Assembly (NCBI RefSeq): GCF_007004765.1
Contig: NZ_VIKR01000001.1
Location: forward strand, 1,054,001 to 1,118,000
Direction of reading: 5' to 3'
Length of the DNA: 64,000 nt
From: Aliikangiella marina
GTDB lineage: Bacteria; Pseudomonadota; Gammaproteobacteria; Enterobacterales; Kangiellaceae
Shown here: piece by piece, positions 1-9,497 of the stretch
Numbering within the stretch: the stretch's first letter is position 1
How the letters are laid out: every line of letters begins with the position of its first letter
The notes under the pieces: model-generated
Seen by the model: the letters and a program-made list of their open reading frames with translations, nothing else
Databases searched by the model: none
Told to the model about the DNA's origin: nothing
Program-made: the position numbers and the translations under genes

Positions 1-1109
1 GTGTTTTTTGCTTCTGTTTCAATAGATTGTAATCCAATCTCATTAAATCCACGGTAAAACAACATGTTTTCGCCTAATGGATTAAATGGATTAGTCGCTG
101 AGATGAAAAAATCTGAGCCTAAAAAGCCGAATGGTACATCAGAAGTTGTATCGATTTGGCTTAAACTTAAGCCGGTGTAAAGTGAATTTTCACCGAAGTA
201 TCGAGACCATTTTAACGACAGAGACATACGTTCATTTTCAGGAATGAGTTGTCTTTGTGCTGCCCAGTCATTGACACAAAAATCGCCTGTGACGCTAACA
301 AAAATATCGGCTGCGTCTTCAACTCGCGCACATTCGCCCGCAGGAGTAGATATCAAGTTACCCATTCCATCCAGAGTGATAAACGTTCCAGGGGAACTAA
401 AGAGGCTGGTTTCAGATAAATTAAGCGAACTCGCTTCGTCAATATCACCACCGAGAAGCGAATCATACTTTTGGAACTCAGCAACAAATACTAAATCATT
501 GTCATTATCTGAGAAGCCACTTAACAGAGAAACGCTGTTGCTTTGGTAATTCGAATCAGTTTGAACAGTATTTACTTTAAGCTCATTGCCAATGAAAGTG
601 CGTTTTGTAATAACATTGACAACACCGGCAATAGCATCAGAACCATATACTGCAGACGCGCCGTCTTTTAAGATTTCAACACTTTCAACCTCTGCAAGAG
701 GAATTGTGTTTAGGTCAACAAAAGCGACGCTGCCGTTTTGCCCGAAAGGATAACTGGCTAAACGACGACCATCAATAAGGACCAACGTACGATCAGAGCG
801 CAATCCTCGGAGGTTATAGCTTGCAGCCCCGGGTGTAAAACCGCTCGTTTGCTGATTATTGAGTGCGCCACCATTGTTTAAGACGGTAGTTTCAAGCAAA
901 CCTGATAAAGTTGTTGCTCCAGAGCGATCGATGTCTTCTCTGTTGATGATAGTTAAGGGAGAAGAAGACTCGTTTTCAATTCGCTTAATATGCGAACCAG
1001 TAATAATGATCTTTTGGTTATCTTGGCTCGCTTCCGCAGCTAAAACTGACTGGCCGCTTGTTGCGAGACAAACAGATACCGCAAGAGCAATGGGGTTTAA
1101 CTTACGCAT
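1..1109 (-). CDS. TonB-dependent outer membrane receptor, N-terminal part (cut by window edge)
   Basis: I translated this from the reverse strand; the reading frame is open from the ATG at 1109-1107 to the window edge, about 369 codons. It begins with a signal peptide (MRKLNPIALAVSVCLA, Ala-rich cleavage near residue 25), then a TonB-box-like stretch (KIIITGSHI) and a plug domain. The plug carries the usual motifs: NLRGLRSDRTLVLIDGRR, VESVEILKDGASAVYGSDAI and AGVVNVITK. The beta-barrel starts after that and continues beyond the window. Such receptors import siderophores, cobalamin, glycans or peptides across the outer membrane using TonB energy; the substrate cannot be told from this part. 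It is divergent from the DUF4197 gene. Family assignment is firm; the cut is due to the window, not a mutation. Confidence 0.93.
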   Translation of the reverse strand, partial: MRKLNPIALAVSVCLATSGQSVLAAEASQDNQKIIITGSHIKRIENESSSPLTIINREDIDRSGATTLSGLLETTVLNNGGALNNQQTSGFTPGAASYNLRGLRSDRTLVLIDGRRLASYPFGQNGSVAFVDLNTIPLAEVESVEILKDGASAVYGSDAIAGVVNVITKRTFIGNELKVNTVQTDSNYQSNSVSLLSGFSDNDNDLVFVAEFQKYDSLLGGDIDEASSLNLSETSLFSSPGTFITLDGMGNLISTPAGECARVEDAADIFVSVTGDFCVNDWAAQRQLIPENERMSLSLKWSRYFGENSLYTGLSLSQIDTTSDVPFGFLGSDFFISATNPFNPLGENMLFYRGFNEIGLQSIETEAKN

Positions 1110-1498
1110 AACTACTCCAAATTCTGTTTGGTGGCTTGAAAAAAGCGCGCAGTTTACGGATTGGTCATTTTTTGTCAATGGTACTATTCACTAAAGGTTG
1201 GACCTGTATTTCAAGTATTTCTACCATCGTTCAAAATATGCATCTCAAAACAAGATGTTAGTAGGGTTTTTAATGCCGGTGTCTAAATTTTGACATATGA
1301 TAAAATATTGAAAAAAAAGCAAAAATATTAAAAATACGCGGAAAAATACATTAGAAAAAACTAATGCATGAACGATTTAAAATGTGCTAGTCATGCTCAT
1401 TGGTCAGTCGTATTTTACGAATGGCCGTATTTTGAGGGGTAGAGCATTTTAGGGGAATGTAATAGCGACAAAAGTAAGCACAAATGGAAGGTATCGAT
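1110..1498. other. Divergent intergenic region
   Basis: This 389-base AT-rich spacer must hold the promoters of the TonB receptor (leftward) and the DUF4197 gene (rightward). I see no strong inverted repeat, RNA gene or conserved coding segment. An open frame that starts inside the receptor gene and runs to about 1194 on the plus strand is antisense noise. Confidence 0.5.
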
Positions 1499-2242
1499 AT
1501 GAAGAGTTTGATTAATTGTTATTGGTTCACATTTAGTTGCTTTAAAAAAGTACTATTTATACCGATTTTAGTCTTTGCAGGTGGATGTAATACCATTGAT
1601 ATTAAACACATTAATGACTCAATTTCTCAGGCGCAATTGCCACTTGATGAAAAGACGGTGATTGCCGGTTTGAAGCAAGCTCTAGAAATTGGCACAGCCA
1701 ATTCAACGGTTAAAACAAGTCGCAAGGATGGCTTTAACCGTAACGCATTGATCAGAATCGAAATCCCACAAGAGCTACAAAAAGTTGCTGATGCACTCAA
1801 TAGATTGGGGCTAAGCCGATATGTTAACGACTTTGAAGTACAAATGAACCGTGCTGCTGAAAACGCTTCTGGTGCGACCAAAGATGTCTTTATTGAGAGT
1901 ATTAGTCGGATGTCTCTGCAAGATGCTTGGTCAATTCTTAACGGTCCGGATGATGCCGCTACCCAGTATTTTCGACGAGATGCAGAGCAGCAGCTAAGAG
2001 GACGAGTAACGCCAATCGTTGAAAACTCGATGCGAAAAGTCGGGGTATATTCTGATTATCGCAAAGTCATGTCGGCCTATAACGCTATTCCATTTGTCAA
2101 AAAGCCGAAGATTAATTTAGAAGCTTATGTTACTCAAAAAACACTAGATGGCCTATTCAAAATGGTAGCAGAGGAAGAAGCAAAGATTCGACGTGACCCC
2201 GGCGCAAGAGTAACCAAGTTGTTACAGCGTGTTTTTAACTAA
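1499..2242 (+). CDS. DUF4197 family lipoprotein
   Basis: The protein resembles the DUF4197 family, small secreted proteins of unknown function common in Proteobacteria. It starts with a hydrophobic segment and a lipobox (FAGGC), so it is probably a lipoprotein. The mature part has the family's signature around QDAWSILNGPDDAATQYFRR and a helical C-terminus. I chose the ATG at 1499 because GGAAGG lies about eight bases upstream; an in-frame ATG at 1484 has no comparable ribosome site. It stands alone between divergent and convergent neighbours. Function is unknown. Confidence 0.85.
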   Translation: MKSLINCYWFTFSCFKKVLFIPILVFAGGCNTIDIKHINDSISQAQLPLDEKTVIAGLKQALEIGTANSTVKTSRKDGFNRNALIRIEIPQELQKVADALNRLGLSRYVNDFEVQMNRAAENASGATKDVFIESISRMSLQDAWSILNGPDDAATQYFRRDAEQQLRGRVTPIVENSMRKVGVYSDYRKVMSAYNAIPFVKKPKINLEAYVTQKTLDGLFKMVAEEEAKIRRDPGARVTKLLQRVFN

Positions 2243-2250
2243 TCGCTAGA

Positions 2251-2868
2251 CTAATTTCGTCGAAGTGGTTTTCTCAATGACATTTTTAAGCCGAGTAGCG
2301 ACAGAATTAGCACGGCAGCGAGGCCGATTACTCCAAGATACTTGTCGAGGGTTTTATTTCCGGTCCATTGTAAATAGTGTATTTTATACATTTGATCGAT
2401 AAACTCAGTATCTGGGCCGATTTGTCTTAAGGACAATGAGTTCCAATCCAATGTAATTTTTATTTGCTTGTCTGTAGTGACAAGAAAGCGACCATTTTCC
2501 AGTGCTTCTATTGACACCGTATTACCGTAACGCTCGCTGTTCATTTGAGTTGCGTCATCGATCAGTTTTTTTATCGCTTGTTTCGTTGGCGACGCCAATC
2601 GCTCATAGCTGCTCGGATCGAGCTGTACCCAGCCCATGTCCTCTTTAATTAATAAATGTTTGCCTAATATCGTTTTGATGACTTTGATTTGTTGCCAATT
2701 TTTTTGAGGCGTATAGCTAATCGTCGCGACTAGTGGATAAGTTCGGACTGATAGGCTCTCATAGGCCGCCTGATAACCAGGTTTAATAAAGAAAAATAGA
2801 CCCGTAATCACCCAACCTATAAAAGGCAGGAGCAATGTGATGCCAAGATATTTATGAAGTTTTCTCAT
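2251..2868 (-). CDS. PepSY-type membrane protein
   Basis: This 205-residue protein has an N-terminal membrane segment after a short basic stretch (HKYLGITLLLPFIGWVITGLFFF), a periplasmic middle of about 145 residues, and a second membrane segment near the C-terminus (YLGVIGLAAVLILSLLGLKM) followed by basic residues. This arrangement, with the HKYLG start and the late HYLQWTGNKTLDKYLG segment, matches PepSY-associated membrane proteins, which often sit near iron uptake genes; a TonB receptor is about 1.2 kb away. It converges on the DUF4197 gene with only eight bases between the stops. Specific role unknown. Confidence 0.7.
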   Translation of the reverse strand: MRKLHKYLGITLLLPFIGWVITGLFFFIKPGYQAAYESLSVRTYPLVATISYTPQKNWQQIKVIKTILGKHLLIKEDMGWVQLDPSSYERLASPTKQAIKKLIDDATQMNSERYGNTVSIEALENGRFLVTTDKQIKITLDWNSLSLRQIGPDTEFIDQMYKIHYLQWTGNKTLDKYLGVIGLAAVLILSLLGLKMSLRKPLRRN

Positions 2869-3002
2869 CGGCTTTTTGTTTTTCTAAATGATGCGGTATT
2901 ATCCAGTTAAATTTGGACGAAGTCATTATCAAGTTTTGTGAGTTGGTTTTTAGTGCTTGATAGTTTGATTAGTAGACCGTTATTTAGTGGGTTAAATCTT
3001 AT

Positions 3003-4106
3003 ATGTCAAAATCAATAAAAACGATACTAGCGCTATTAACCTTGGTTATTGTTACTTTTCTTATCTACTTGCTTTTTTGGCCAACGCCGCTACAACCCCA
3101 AGTCTGGCAACCATTAAAAAACGGCGGTTATACCGGGCACTTTCAACACAATCAGCGGTTAGCACTCGCAAAGCCTTTTTCAATCGGTAGTTTCCGTGGT
3201 CCTGAAGATATCGCGATCGATAATCAAGGGAATGTTTATCTCTCTAGTGATACTGGCGATATCTTGAGAATCGAAGCGGGAAGCAACCGAGTAGAGAGCT
3301 GGATTAGCACGAATGGTCGACCACTTGGAATTGATATTGCATCGGACGGCTCGCTGATTGTAGCGGATGCACATCGAGGTCTTTTATCGATTTCCCCTGA
3401 AAGAAATATTAAGTTGCTCAGTCAGTCGGCAGATGGGGTGGTATTTGGCTTTACCGATGACGTTGATATTGCTGAGAATGGTAAGATTTATTTTTCTGAT
3501 GCGTCAAGTAAATTTAGCGCGAAAAACTTTGGCATTCACGATGCGACAATACTTGATTTATTGGAGCAAGGTGGAGACGGCCGAATTTTAGAATATGATC
3601 CAAAAACGGGTAACACTAAGACGTTAATCGATAACCTTTATTTCGCCAATGGTGTCGTCGTTAGTCCAGACCAAAGATTTATATTATTTACCGAAACCAG
3701 TCGTTACCGGATATCCAAATTTTGGTTAAAGGGAAAGAGGCGGGGAGAGCTGGAAGTTATATTAGATAATCTACCAGCGTTTCCGGATAATATTTCCGTC
3801 GGCGAAGACGGGCGGTTTTGGGTAGCGTTACATGCGCCACGTAATAAGATTGTTGATGCGCTCGCCGGCTCGCCATTTCTAAGAAAATTTGTTTATCGGT
3901 TACCAAAATTATTTCAACCCAAACCGATTCTTTATGGGCATCTGATTGCGATCGATGAAGATGGTAACGTTTTATTTGACCTTCAAGATCCGTCCGGAAA
4001 AGTTTCTAAGTTAACCAGCGTAATCGAAAAAGATGGCACGCTTTATCTAGGAAATTTACAGCACGAATACTTCCATACGATTCAATGGAAAAAGAGCCTC
4101 GATTAG
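3003..4106 (+). CDS. SMP-30/strictosidine synthase-like beta-propeller protein
   Basis: The 367-residue product has one N-terminal membrane anchor (residues about 7-28) and then a six-bladed propeller typical of the strictosidine synthase-like/APMAP/gluconolactonase group. Visible motifs are GPEDIAIDNQGNVYLSS near residue 66, GRPLGIDIASDGSLIVADA, ANGVVVSPDQRFILFTET and FPDNISVGEDGRFWVAL. Relatives hydrolyse lactones or aryl esters, usually with a calcium ion in the propeller. The active face would be periplasmic. The stop codon lies inside the hairpin that serves as terminator for the opposite gene. Family is clear, substrate unknown. Confidence 0.85.
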   Translation: MSKSIKTILALLTLVIVTFLIYLLFWPTPLQPQVWQPLKNGGYTGHFQHNQRLALAKPFSIGSFRGPEDIAIDNQGNVYLSSDTGDILRIEAGSNRVESWISTNGRPLGIDIASDGSLIVADAHRGLLSISPERNIKLLSQSADGVVFGFTDDVDIAENGKIYFSDASSKFSAKNFGIHDATILDLLEQGGDGRILEYDPKTGNTKTLIDNLYFANGVVVSPDQRFILFTETSRYRISKFWLKGKRRGELEVILDNLPAFPDNISVGEDGRFWVALHAPRNKIVDALAGSPFLRKFVYRLPKLFQPKPILYGHLIAIDEDGNVLFDLQDPSGKVSKLTSVIEKDGTLYLGNLQHEYFHTIQWKKSLD

Positions 4107-4115
4107 GAGGCTCTT
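4089..4115 (-). terminator. Rho-independent terminator of the endonuclease gene
   Basis: A perfect 9-bp inverted repeat (AAGAGCCTC at 4092-4100, GAGGCTCTT at 4107-4115) with a 6-base loop is followed, on the minus strand, by a short U run (A run 4089-4093 on the plus strand). It lies 36 bases past the endonuclease stop and overlaps the stop codon of the opposite gene, so it may act in both directions, though the plus strand has no U tract. Confidence 0.75.
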
Positions 4116-4150
4116 CATCGCTCTAACTAAAACAAAAACTAGCAACTAAT

Positions 4151-6463
4151 CTAAAATTGCATCGACCAACTGTTAAGGGTTCCGCTGTCACCGTTGTAGT
4201 GGTCTCTTACGCGTAACGTCCAAACGCCAACAGTGTTGCCTGATAGTTGAACTGAGTAGGTTTCTTTGATGTCTTGGCCACCATCTCGGCCATTTTTCGA
4301 TTTTAGATTGTAGTAGGTTCCATCAGGTGCATAAAGTCGCAAACTAATATCACCCCGATAGCTATGACTGATGTCGACTGATACCGAAGCTGTTGATTGT
4401 GTTGAACTGATTTGCACATCGATATCCCGATACACTGTTGTTCGATCAGGTAGCGCGATTGAGGCTATGTCTTGGTAGTAGGTTGGGGCACTAGTCGGTG
4501 CCGTAACCGTAACCAGTTGAGTGACCAAATCAGTCGTACCCTCTGCTGATGTAACCTCTAATGAAACAGAGTAGGTACCGGCGACACTGAACGCATGATT
4601 GGTTGTTACGCCATTGGCGATATTACTGTCTCCAAAACTCCAATGATAAGTAGTGATTGAAGAACCGGTTACGCTGCTGGTTGACCCATCAAAATTACAA
4701 CTTAAATCATTGCATGAATAAGTAAAACTCGCTACTGGTATTGAAGGGGAAGAGCCACCACCCGTGAAGCTTTGGCCACTGTTAATACTGGCTGAAGTAT
4801 TGGTGGATGGAGCTTGCCACGTAAAATCAGCGTACTTGCTACCGGTTCCAGCGAGTTGTAATGAATAACCAACGGGGGTTGAAGTTGTTTCAGAGACGCC
4901 AATATTGACTGAAGTCATACCTGAAGCTGGGCCGTTGGTCGCGGTCAGAGTACCTTCATAGCTAATAAACTGGACAACGTTTCCAGCGTTATCGACTAAA
5001 GCGAGACCATCAGGAGAACCATTTTGCATACCCGAGAACGCAAAACTTAAAGTGCCAAAACCGTTAGATTGATTAGGAATTACGCCTGAGAGACTAACGG
5101 TTTTGTAGCTAGAACCACCATTACCATTGTATCCGATTACACTCCATCCGGATAAATTAATGCCGGAGCTTCCAGCAATTTCAACAAACTCATTTGTGTC
5201 GGTGCTACTGTTATCGTAATGGAATTCGTTGATCCAAGCTTCATTAGCGCCGCTACCGCCGCCTGAATTAGTGACCGCTGAAGCGACTAAGCTAGCAGAA
5301 GATTCATTGAAACTGGTATCGATCGCAGTGACATAATAGTCATATGCGGTACTTGCTGGAAGTGACGAGTCAGTGTAACTATTTGTCGTTAAAGCCGCAG
5401 AAGTTTGCTTAATAAAGTTATTCGCGCCAGCATTGCTGCGATAGACATGGTAACCGGCGAGATCCGATTCTGAATTGCTGTTCCAACTTAAATTGACCTG
5501 AGCGTCACCGCCGTTCGCCGCGAGTCCAGTTGGTGTATTCGGGGCCGTCGTATCGCCGCTACCTCCTCCTAATCCAGAACAGTCATTGGCAAAAACACAT
5601 GCGACATATTCGGGGTTATCAATAAACGGATTGCGGTTTCCTTGGTAACTATAAACGATGTCGTTTCTTCTTCGCTCCATATCATCGACTGGATCGTCAT
5701 TATGCCACTGAAGGAGAACCGTTTTTAAACCCATATAAGCGACGGATATGTTTGAACCCGTATTAGATTGCTCAATCAAAGCACGATCATCAGTCAACCT
5801 TAAATCAGGTTCACTAAAGCCTGTTATCCCGTGGGTGCCGCCATCATAACGCACAGCCATGTACAATAGTGCTCTTGCAACCTCTCCTCGTCGTCCAGTC
5901 CAAGTTTCCCACTTTCCTTGGGTAAAAGACCCTGCAGTCCAGTTTGATTGGTTGGTAGTGCCGCCGCGGTTGTCATTGAATTCGGTGGTTTTTTCAGTAC
6001 AGCCTGAATCACAATTATCGTAGGGCTTGTTACTCCTGCTTGAGTTGTAACTGCTATCAGAGATAAACAAGTGGTGAGCGTCTGTATAAGCATAGTTACT
6101 GCTGCCATCTGACGGAAAACCATAGGATTTTGGCCAGCTGTGTTCACGGTTATAAAAGGAATTGCCGCCGCCTTGTTTTGCGTAAGAAGCATTTTTGTAG
6201 ATATCGAGAACGTTTGAACTGTTGTTAGGATCTTGGTCGGCTGATTCTAATATATCCCATGTATCTGTCGCAGAAGATGTATAAGGAAAGCGTTGATGGT
6301 CGTCGATGATTTGATGGAGGGAGTCGTGCAGAGCTTGAGGGGAGGAGGTGTTTACAGAGTTGTAATAACCAGGAGGGGCTGCAGCTTGGGCTATCGAACA
6401 TACTCCTACTACTAGCCATATTGAACTAGACCTGACCCAGGTCTTGAAATAGTTAAATTTCAT
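4151..6463 (-). CDS. Secreted endonuclease I with FN3, lamin-tail, PKD and P-domains
   Basis: The 770-residue product has a signal peptide (cleavage after about residue 28), then an endonuclease I domain (about 35-290) with the conserved EHSWPKS at 107-113 and DAHHLF at 128-133, which hold the catalytic His and metal ligands. After it come a fibronectin type III domain (about 305-395), a lamin-tail domain (about 405-520), a PKD domain (about 575-655) and a C-terminal proprotein-convertase P-domain (about 665-770). Endonuclease I enzymes cut DNA or RNA outside the cell or in the periplasm; the extra modules suggest an extracellular enzyme that feeds on nucleic acid or acts on biofilm DNA. A terminator follows at 4089-4115. 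Confidence 0.93.
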   Translation of the reverse strand: MKFNYFKTWVRSSSIWLVVGVCSIAQAAAPPGYYNSVNTSSPQALHDSLHQIIDDHQRFPYTSSATDTWDILESADQDPNNSSNVLDIYKNASYAKQGGGNSFYNREHSWPKSYGFPSDGSSNYAYTDAHHLFISDSSYNSSRSNKPYDNCDSGCTEKTTEFNDNRGGTTNQSNWTAGSFTQGKWETWTGRRGEVARALLYMAVRYDGGTHGITGFSEPDLRLTDDRALIEQSNTGSNISVAYMGLKTVLLQWHNDDPVDDMERRRNDIVYSYQGNRNPFIDNPEYVACVFANDCSGLGGGSGDTTAPNTPTGLAANGGDAQVNLSWNSNSESDLAGYHVYRSNAGANNFIKQTSAALTTNSYTDSSLPASTAYDYYVTAIDTSFNESSASLVASAVTNSGGGSGANEAWINEFHYDNSSTDTNEFVEIAGSSGINLSGWSVIGYNGNGGSSYKTVSLSGVIPNQSNGFGTLSFAFSGMQNGSPDGLALVDNAGNVVQFISYEGTLTATNGPASGMTSVNIGVSETTSTPVGYSLQLAGTGSKYADFTWQAPSTNTSASINSGQSFTGGGSSPSIPVASFTYSCNDLSCNFDGSTSSVTGSSITTYHWSFGDSNIANGVTTNHAFSVAGTYSVSLEVTSAEGTTDLVTQLVTVTAPTSAPTYYQDIASIALPDRTTVYRDIDVQISSTQSTASVSVDISHSYRGDISLRLYAPDGTYYNLKSKNGRDGGQDIKETYSVQLSGNTVGVWTLRVRDHYNGDSGTLNSWSMQF

Positions 6464-7327
6464 GTGAAGTACCTTTTTAGTTTTGTTGTTGTTTAAGTTA
6501 CTGAAATCTCAATTAGTGAGTGGCCGAAATTCTTTATTTATTTTTAAGGGTAAAACCATCGGTCACCGCGCGGCTGTGAGTTTGCTCAGTCTATATGACT
6601 AAAAAGTGACAAGCCATATCTCCCTAATGCGATAAAGCTGACTGATTAGTTAAGTTAGTTGACCGATTGTTTAATTTTTAATAATTTGAAAGGTGTACAA
6701 ATAAATAATTTAAAGAGTTAAGGTTTACTTATTGACCATTTGGACAGGATTCATACAAATGGCGCTTTTTTATACAAATTAATGGGGTGGGAATTGATCG
6801 GCTAAACGACCTGTAAATTCGCCAAATATTTAAAACGAAATCGATGAAATTTTGTGCATTGCGAAATTTATACTCACAAAATAAATTCTTATAGAAGCGT
6901 GGGAAAATTAAGATTAATTGAGATATTTGATTGCAACAACTGTCCAGTAAAACCCTTGTGTGACCGCATTGAATAAGACGCTTTTGGGAATTCACTATCA
7001 AGTCAAGTGTTGTTCGAGCAGGGATCTAAATTGTGTTATTGTTCAAACTGATAAAGTGCTCAAGATGGATATCTTTAAAAGTAGATGAATAAGGAAACAA
7101 ATCACAATTAACTATCTTATAGATGATACGTCTTGATTAAACTGAGAGAATTAAGACGCCAAGACTAATAGCAGATACTGTAAAAGTAGAAACAGCAGAA
7201 ATAGAAAAAGTAGAAATAGAAACAGTAAATGCCGAAAGGAAAGAGTGGTTTACGGATAATAAAAGCTAAATACTAAGAATTAACCAACTTATAATAAATA
7301 ATACTCACTAAACGAGGGACGTTTTGC
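6464..7327. other. 864-base AT-rich intergenic region
   Basis: This gap separates the divergent endonuclease and lipase genes. I see no convincing gene: a 90-codon minus-strand frame at 6729-7001 has a composition unlike a real protein. The right part (about 7182-7270) is purine-rich and internally repetitive. Otherwise nothing recognisable. Confidence 0.5.
7182..7230 (+). repeat. Purine-rich imperfect short repeat
   Basis: The tract is built from variations of GTAGAAA and AGAAATAGAAA, for example AAAGTAGAAACAGCAGAAAT followed by AAAAAGTAGAAATAGAAACA. It lies about 100 bases upstream of the lipase start. It could be a simple-sequence tract or part of an untranslated leader. Confidence 0.5.
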
Positions 7328-8356
7328 ATGGCATATGTATCTTTAAATAAATTAGATATTCAAACGAAGGAAACCGTTATTGGTGCTGCAAATGAGCTAC
7401 TGTCGGCTTCTGATAAGTTGTTTGATAAAGAACCTTTCTTCTCCAACTTTGATGGGAATGCTCAACTTGCAACATTACCCAATCAGTTTCACCATGCAAA
7501 TGCAATTTGTTTAGTCAGAGCTGCAGTCATTGCGTATAAGGGTGAAAAGCTTCAGCAATACGAAACCGAACGGTCTCCGGAACAAGCGGACTACCATTTT
7601 TATGAAAACCAAAAGACCAACAGTCAAGCTTTTACGGCACTCTATCCTAACGACTTGATTGTTTCGTTCAGAGGCACTCAAACTGATGACTTCAGAGATC
7701 AAATCGGTGATATGCTAACTAACATACAAGTCAGTAAGGATAGCTTCGAGAATGGTAAGCAGACCATAGCCCACTATAAAGTCCATAGTGGATTCCAGAA
7801 AGCGCTGCTAAGTCTATGGGATGATGAAGGGCTCGGTAATTATATTGTTGACTGTTTACAAAAACATAGCACGATCAAGGTTTGGTTTACCGGGCATAGT
7901 TTAGGCGGAGCATTGGCCACGATAGCGAGTGCTCGATTGCTCAATTTAGGAGACGGGGAGCATTTTTATTCTAACCGTATTGGCGGTTTATATACTATCG
8001 GTCAACCGAGAGTAGGCGATGCCAATTTTGCAGAAGCATTAAGTAAGGAACTCGGAGAAAATAGAATTACCAGAATGGTAAACAATAATGACATAGTAAC
8101 CATGATTCCTTTTTGGAAGTTTAGTCACATTCATGGACGACGTTATATTTCTAGTAACGGTGAGTTAAAACATAAATTCACCAATTCGGATATCAGAAAT
8201 GACCGAATAAAAGGCATACTTATATTTATATTTTGGTATGGTATCAAATATGCCTTGAACCGATTTATAGGGCTTAAAATTAAATCTAAATCAATTATCG
8301 CTGACCACGACAAATATGGTTATCTTGCGGCGATACGTAAATCTTTAAACAAGTGA
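7328..8356 (+). CDS. Lipase class 3 family protein with C-terminal membrane-like segment
   Basis: This alpha/beta hydrolase of 342 residues has the class 3 lipase signature FTGHSLGGALATIASARLL (nucleophile Ser in GHSLG), preceded by VSFRGTQTDDFRDQIGDML and followed by YTIGQPRVGDANFA, which brings the catalytic Asp region; a His in FSHIHGRRY completes a plausible triad. There is no signal peptide. Near the C-terminus a hydrophobic stretch (GILIFIFWYGIKYALNRFI) could attach it to a membrane. Two small genes follow in the same direction, a lipoprotein and an acidic helical protein. It may be a metabolic lipase or a lipase-type effector; the sequence does not decide. Confidence 0.88.
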   Translation: MAYVSLNKLDIQTKETVIGAANELLSASDKLFDKEPFFSNFDGNAQLATLPNQFHHANAICLVRAAVIAYKGEKLQQYETERSPEQADYHFYENQKTNSQAFTALYPNDLIVSFRGTQTDDFRDQIGDMLTNIQVSKDSFENGKQTIAHYKVHSGFQKALLSLWDDEGLGNYIVDCLQKHSTIKVWFTGHSLGGALATIASARLLNLGDGEHFYSNRIGGLYTIGQPRVGDANFAEALSKELGENRITRMVNNNDIVTMIPFWKFSHIHGRRYISSNGELKHKFTNSDIRNDRIKGILIFIFWYGIKYALNRFIGLKIKSKSIIADHDKYGYLAAIRKSLNK

Positions 8357-8508
8357 AAAAAGTCAAATAGAGTTTTGTTTTTCGTTTAAGACTATGCGCT
8401 AAATTGAATAATTTTTATTAGCGAGAAAGCGAATCTAAAACGAAAATAGCTAGTCTATTACGACTAAGGGTAAGCCCTTTACTACTAACATTAATTGAGG
8501 GAACAAGC

Positions 8509-8952
8509 GTGAAATTATTAATCTCAACAAGACTAACATTTGTATTTCTTATTGCATTATTGTTGATTTCAGGTTGTACAGTTAAGTATGTAGCAGAATA
8601 CGACGCGGAAATTAAGAATGAAATTATCCAGGTCGCCAAAAAAGTCGATTTGTTTTGGGGGGACTTGTTGGATACCGATGTTGACAAGCGGCAATATGAC
8701 AAATTTAAAACTAATTACAATGAAATAGAATCTGACATTCGGTCACTGGTGCTGAAAAACGAAATCCGTCCTTTGAATGAAGAGTCAACAGAGCAGGCTA
8801 AAATAGCGCTTAAGCTCTGGACTGATGATCGAGAGAAACACAAATCAGATGATGGATTTTCCAATGGTAGAGCGAAACTTCATCAACGCCAATTGAGTCG
8901 AGTTTTTGCGGCGATGGCAAAAGGTGAAGCGGTAAAGGATCCATCTAATTAG
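8509..8952 (+). CDS. Small predicted lipoprotein
   Basis: The 147-residue product begins with a clear type II signal peptide and lipobox (LLLISGC), so it is probably anchored in a membrane facing the periplasm. The mature part is charged and mainly helical, with no domain I recognise. It lies 152 bases after the lipase and 96 bases before the next small gene, in the same direction. A role as periplasmic partner or protector for the lipase is conceivable from the arrangement only. Confidence 0.7.
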   Translation: MKLLISTRLTFVFLIALLLISGCTVKYVAEYDAEIKNEIIQVAKKVDLFWGDLLDTDVDKRQYDKFKTNYNEIESDIRSLVLKNEIRPLNEESTEQAKIALKLWTDDREKHKSDDGFSNGRAKLHQRQLSRVFAAMAKGEAVKDPSN

Positions 8953-9048
8953 TTAACCAGTTAAGTGTGTATAATTAGCTAATCGATCCTGTCAAGAAAT
9001 TGAACGTGAGCAAGGATTGAACAATCTGAATAATAAAAGGAGATTTAT

Positions 9049-9366
9049 ATGAGTTTTGATTTAGAAGAATTATTAAAAAGTATGGTCGCCGCCGCGGGCG
9101 AAGAGTTAGCGGATATTGGCGAGGATGTCAGTGCAGAATTAAAGCAGGTACTTGACAATGAGAAAGAATCGCTTGAAATGTTGAAGGAGGCTATCGTTAG
9201 CGGTGATATTGAGTTATCAGAGTTTGATGAAGAGGTTGAGCGGGAAAAGCTTGTTGTAAAAGCGGAACTTTTGACAATAAAAATCATGGTCGAAGCTGCT
9301 GCGGAGCGAGCGATCAATGCAGCCTTCGAAGTGTTCACTGATACAGTGAAAGAGTTGCTAAATTAA
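9049..9366 (+). CDS. Small acidic all-helical protein, function unknown
   Basis: The 105-residue protein is acidic (many Glu/Asp), free of Cys and almost entirely helix-forming, without a signal peptide or membrane segment. A good ribosome site (AAAGGAG about eight bases upstream) supports the ATG. A similar-length frame on the opposite strand at 9045-9338 is Ser-rich and is the antisense shadow. It is the third gene of a row with the lipase and lipoprotein. I do not recognise the family. Confidence 0.65.
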   Translation: MSFDLEELLKSMVAAAGEELADIGEDVSAELKQVLDNEKESLEMLKEAIVSGDIELSEFDEEVEREKLVVKAELLTIKIMVEAAAERAINAAFEVFTDTVKELLN

Positions 9367-9497
9367 ATAATACGTTTTTAAAAACTCATAAAGTTTACAA
9401 GGAACGGCAAACTATATGAAATTTTAAAAGTTGTAATGAGCATGGTAAATAATGTTCTTTTTCGCGATAAAGGGTTTCATCTACGATTGAGTTTTAG

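Noticed and set aside
244-1194. Two plus-strand open frames (244-549 and 859-1194)
   Set aside because: They are antisense to a clear TonB receptor with signal peptide and plug motifs on the minus strand.
6729-7001. A 90-codon minus-strand frame
   Set aside because: Composition is unlike a real protein, no ribosome site, no known pattern, AT-rich intergenic DNA.
9045-9338. Ser-rich minus-strand frame of 97 codons
   Set aside because: It is the shadow of the acidic helical gene at 9049-9366, which has the good ribosome site.
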